A stretch of DNA of 64,000 nt, taken from the NCBI GenBank assembly GCA_014843695.1, contig CM026391.1, forward strand, positions 34,285,597 through 34,349,596, written 5' to 3'. Under the pieces are notes generated by a model that did no database searches, was not told the DNA's origin, and worked only from the letters and a program-made list of their open reading frames with translations. The translations under genes were made by a program, and so were the position numbers. This document shows positions 60,785 to 64,000 of the stretch, in pieces. Positions within the stretch are counted from its first letter, which is position 1; each line of letters opens with the position of its first letter. Source of the DNA: Archivesica marissinica. Lineage: Eukaryota > Mollusca > Bivalvia > Venerida > Vesicomyidae.

Positions 60785-61784
60785 NNNNNNNNNNNNNNNN
60801 NNNNNNNNNNNNNNNNNNNNNNNNNNNNNNNNNNNNNNNNNNNNNNNNNNNNNNNNNNNNNNNNNNNNNNNNNNNNNNNNNNNNNNNNNNNNNNNNNNNN
60901 NNNNNNNNNNNNNNNNNNNNNNNNNNNNNNNNNNNNNNNNNNNNNNNNNNNNNNNNNNNNNNNNNNNNNNNNNNNNNNNNNNNNNNNNNNNNNNNNNNNN
61001 NNNNNNNNNNNNNNNNNNNNNNNNNNNNNNNNNNNNNNNNNNNNNNNNNNNNNNNNNNNNNNNNNNNNNNNNNNNNNNNNNNNNNNNNNNNNNNNNNNNN
61101 NNNNNNNNNNNNNNNNNNNNNNNNNNNNNNNNNNNNNNNNNNNNNNNNNNNNNNNNNNNNNNNNNNNNNNNNNNNNNNNNNNNNNNNNNNNNNNNNNNNN
61201 NNNNNNNNNNNNNNNNNNNNNNNNNNNNNNNNNNNNNNNNNNNNNNNNNNNNNNNNNNNNNNNNNNNNNNNNNNNNNNNNNNNNNNNNNNNNNNNNNNNN
61301 NNNNNNNNNNNNNNNNNNNNNNNNNNNNNNNNNNNNNNNNNNNNNNNNNNNNNNNNNNNNNNNNNNNNNNNNNNNNNNNNNNNNNNNNNNNNNNNNNNNN
61401 NNNNNNNNNNNNNNNNNNNNNNNNNNNNNNNNNNNNNNNNNNNNNNNNNNNNNNNNNNNNNNNNNNNNNNNNNNNNNNNNNNNNNNNNNNNNNNNNNNNN
61501 NNNNNNNNNNNNNNNNNNNNNNNNNNNNNNNNNNNNNNNNNNNNNNNNNNNNNNNNNNNNNNNNNNNNNNNNNNNNNNNNNNNNNNNNNNNNNNNNNNNN
61601 NNNNNNNNNNNNNNNNNNNNNNNNNNNNNNNNNNNNNNNNNNNNNNNNNNNNNNNNNNNNNNNNNNNNNNNNNNNNNNNNNNNNNNNNNNNNNNNNNNNN
61701 NNNNNNNNNNNNNNNNNNNNNNNNNNNNNNNNNNNNNNNNNNNNNNNNNNNNNNNNNNNNNNNNNNNNNNNNNNNNNNNNNNNN
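60785..61784. other. Assembly gap, 1000 N
   Basis: Exactly 1000 unknown bases. The left side stops inside the 29-bp array and the right side starts inside a SINE, so the gap was probably caused by the array. The true size and the relative orientation of the two sides are not given by the sequence. Confidence 0.99.
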
Positions 61785-61877
61785 GGGCACAATCGTAACG
61801 GCTCCAGCGGGGCTTGAATTCCGGACCTTTCGCACATGAAGCGAACGCGCATCCACTGCGCTACCACGACTTCCACA
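61785..61877 (-). mobile_element. SINE family F, truncated by the gap
   Basis: On the minus strand: tggaagtcgtggtagcgcag, tggatgcgcgttcgcttcat, and a B box of aattcaagccccgct type, then ggagccgttacgattgtgcc where the gap begins. Bases 61878-62090 hold no supported feature. Confidence 0.8.
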
Positions 61878-62090
61878 ATACAATACAATAATGTAATAAA
61901 TGAAAAAGCAAACATAATTGCATCACTATATACTTCATGATATTGTACTCAAAGACAAAATTATACACACATACGTATATGTTTTCAAAGAGAGGAAATA
62001 TAATTGAGTATACGGTTGTCTAGGCTTCAGATTTAAATCACAAGTGGTTCTAATTTAGTTATATAAAACTTATACGTTTATATTTATATA

Positions 62091-62640
62091 CCTAAGCTAT
62101 TTCGTAATCCTGCCCAAGGGGACTTACTTCCGTTGCCATCTGCGATGAAACCTAAGATATTTCGTAATCCTGCCCAAGGGGACTTACTTCCGTTGCCATC
62201 TGCGATGAAACCTAAGATATTTCGTAATCCTGCCCAAGGTGACTTACTTCCGTTGCCATCTGCGATGAAACCTAAGATATTTCGTAATCCTGCCCAATGT
62301 GACTTACTTCCGTTGCCATCTGCGATGAAACCTAAGATATTTCGTAATCCTGCCCAAGGGCACTTACTTCCGTTGCCATCTGCGATGAAACCTAAGATAT
62401 TTCGTAATCCTGCCCAAGGGAACTTACTTCCGTTGCCATCTGCGATGAAACCTAAGATATTTCGTAATCCTGCCCAAGGGCACTTACGTCCGTTGCCATC
62501 TGCGATGAAACCTAAGATATTTCGTAATCCTGCCCAAGGTGACTTACTTCCGGTGCCATCTGCGATGAAATCTAAGATATTTCGTAATCCTGCCCAAGGT
62601 GACTTACTTCCGTTGCCATCTGCGATGAAATCTAAGATCT
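62091..62640 (-). repeat. 60-bp array carrying an exon end and splice donor, nine copies
   Basis: Exact 60-bp period. On the minus strand each unit reads atcttagatttcatcgcaga, tggcaacggaagtaagtcac, cttgggcaggattacgaaat or a close variant. In every unit cggaa|gtaagt is a plausible donor, and the preceding bases equal the end of the exon at 62608-62752. 60 is a multiple of three and the unit lacks stops in that frame, so the minus strand stays open through all nine copies (ILDFIADGNGSKSPWAGLRN per unit). The plus strand is also open by chance. Confidence 0.96.
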
Positions 62641-62752
62641 TCTTTTTCTTATGATACGTAGACTGTTCCTCCATCTGTTGTTGTATTTTCTTTCTTCTAG
62701 CCTTGACGTCCACCCTTCCTGGTTCCAGATGCTTCAATACCCGAGCCTCGCC
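62608..62752 (-). CDS. Minus-strand exon of an unidentified gene
   Basis: The acceptor is cgtttcag|ggcgag and the first donor cggaa|gtaagt. 145 coding bases start in phase 0 and end in phase 1. The peptide begins GEARVLKHLEPGRVDVKARR and continues KKIQQQMEEQSTYHKKKK, then ILDFIADGNG. It is highly charged and likely helical. I do not recognise the family. Both edges touch tandem arrays: the 60-bp array repeats its 3' end and donor, and a 35-bp array stops about 10 bp from its acceptor. Phase 0 at its start is compatible with the exon at 58240-58314, but that exon is on the other strand. Confidence 0.55.
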
Positions 62753-62757
62753 CTGAA

Positions 62758-64000
62758 ACGACAGTAATGCCGTTATCGAGAACATTAAAGACTCGACAGT
62801 AATGCCGTTATCGAGAACATTAAAGACTCGACAGTAATGCCGTTATCGAGAACATTAAAGACTCGACAGTAATGCCGTTATCGAGAACATTAAAGACTCG
62901 ACAGTAATGCCGTTATCGAGAACATTAAAGACTCGACAGTAATGCCGTTATCGAGAACATTAACGGTTCGACAGTAATGCCGTTATCGAGAACATTAAAG
63001 GTTCGACAGTAATTGCCGTTATCGAGAACTTTAAAGACTCGACAGTAATGCCGTTATCGAGAACATTAAAGACTCGACAGTAATGCCGTTATCGAGAACA
63101 TTAAAGTCGACAGTAATGCCGTTATCGAGAACATTAACGGTTCGACAGTAATGCCGTTATCGAGAACAGTTAATACTCGACAGTAATGCCGTTATCGAGA
63201 ACAGTTAATACTCGACAGTAATGTCGTTATCGAGAACATTAAAGGTTCGACAGTAATGCCGTTATCGAGAACATTAAAGACTCGACAGTAATGCCGTTAT
63301 CGAGAACATTAAAGACTCGACAGTAATGCCGTTATCGAGAACATTAAAGGTTCGACAGCAATGCCGTTATCGAGAACTTTAAAGACTCGGCAGTAATGCC
63401 GTTATCGAGAACATTAAAGACTCGACAGTAATGCCGTTAACGAGAACATTAAAGACTCGACAGTAATGCCGTTATCGAGAACATTAACGGTTCGACAGTA
63501 ATGCCGTTATCGAGAACAGTTAATACTCGACAGTAATGCCGTTATCGAGAACAGTTAATACTCGACAGTAATGCCGTTATCGAGAACAGTTAATACTCGA
63601 CAGTAATGTCGTTATCGAGAACAGTTAATACTCGACAGTAATGCCGTTATCGAGAACATTAAAGGTTCGACAGTAATGCCGTTATCGAGAACATTAAAGA
63701 CTCGACAGTAATGCCGTTATCGAGAACATTAAAGACTCGACAGTAATGCCGTTATCGAGAACATTAAAGGTTCGACAGTAATGCCGTTATCGAGAACATT
63801 AAAGGTTCGACAGTAATGCCGTTATCGAGAACATTAAAGGTTCGACAGTAATGCCGTTATCGAGAACAGTTAATACTCGACAGTAATGCCGTTATCGAGA
63901 ACAGTTAATACTCGACAGTAATGCCGTTATCGAGAACAGTTAATACTCGACAGTAATGCCGTTATCGAGAACATTAAAGACTCGACAGTAATGCCGTTAT
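62758..64000. repeat. 35-bp array, continuing past the window
   Basis: About 35 copies of acagtaatgccgttatcgag plus aacattaaagactcg. Four main variants at the unit end (attaaagactcg, attaaaggttcg, attaacggttcg, agttaatactcg) follow each other in recurring blocks, for example near 63130-63350 and 63480-63770. It abuts the acceptor of the exon at 62608-62752. Confidence 0.97.

Noticed and set aside
60713..61915. ORFs of 340-400 residues across the N run
   Set aside because: They consist almost entirely of unknown bases.
62133..62654. Plus-strand ORF with PSAMKPKIFRNPAQGDLLPL repeats
   Set aside because: Shadow of the minus-strand exon-donor array. The plus strand has no flanking splice or start evidence.

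Overview
This is a eukaryotic, animal window that is overwhelmingly repetitive. Tandem arrays occupy roughly a third of it, and at least two DNA transposons, several LINE fragments, MITE-like elements and about twenty tRNA-derived SINE copies from at least six families fill much of the rest. The exons are small, with GT-AG junctions. This architecture fits a marine invertebrate, most likely a bivalve or other mollusc. That placement is inference from repeat content, not from a marker gene. A run of exactly 1000 N (60785-61784) is an assembly gap.

Host coding sequence is sparse. Four plus-strand exons can be read: 9097-9219, 52419-52489, 55049-55235 and 58240-58314. Their splice phases agree (0, 2, 0, 0), so they can form one gene with a 43.2-kb first intron. 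The encoded peptide resembles the region in front of the cNMP-binding domain of CNBD2-like proteins; that domain would lie beyond the gap. A further exon, unidentified, lies on the minus strand at 62608-62752.

Layout. 1-5418: 22-bp satellite. 5.4-9 kb: hairpins, SINEs and a MITE. 9.1 kb: exon 1. 9.2-13.2 kb: SINEs and two unrecognised minus-strand ORFs. 13261-19908: a 6.6-kb transposon with long inverted repeats, a 3-bp target duplication and a three-piece ORF carrying an XPG/FEN1-like nuclease and a CXC cysteine cluster, probably Academ superfamily. 20-25 kb: (ATC)n, SINEs, a LINE scrap and a 24-bp array. 25157-31580: 19-bp satellite. 32-40 kb: more arrays, SINEs and a LINE remnant. 40741-44710: hAT transposon with an intact 802-residue transposase. 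45-49 kb: LINE reverse transcriptase broken by two arrays and an inverted insertion. 49.7-52.2 kb: three arrays. 52.4-64 kb: exons embedded in arrays.

The most unusual theme is that several arrays have grown out of functional sequence. A 29-bp array repeats the 5' splice site of exon 58240-58314 about 85 times. A 60-bp array repeats the exon end and donor of exon 62608-62752 nine times, in a length that keeps the reading frame open. A 54-bp array repeats the YADD catalytic motif of a reverse transcriptase 22 times in frame. A 39-bp array derives from the tRNA-like head of a SINE. Degenerate copies of an exon start precede exon 52419-52489. Most long ORFs in the window are only open frames through short-period arrays and are not genes.
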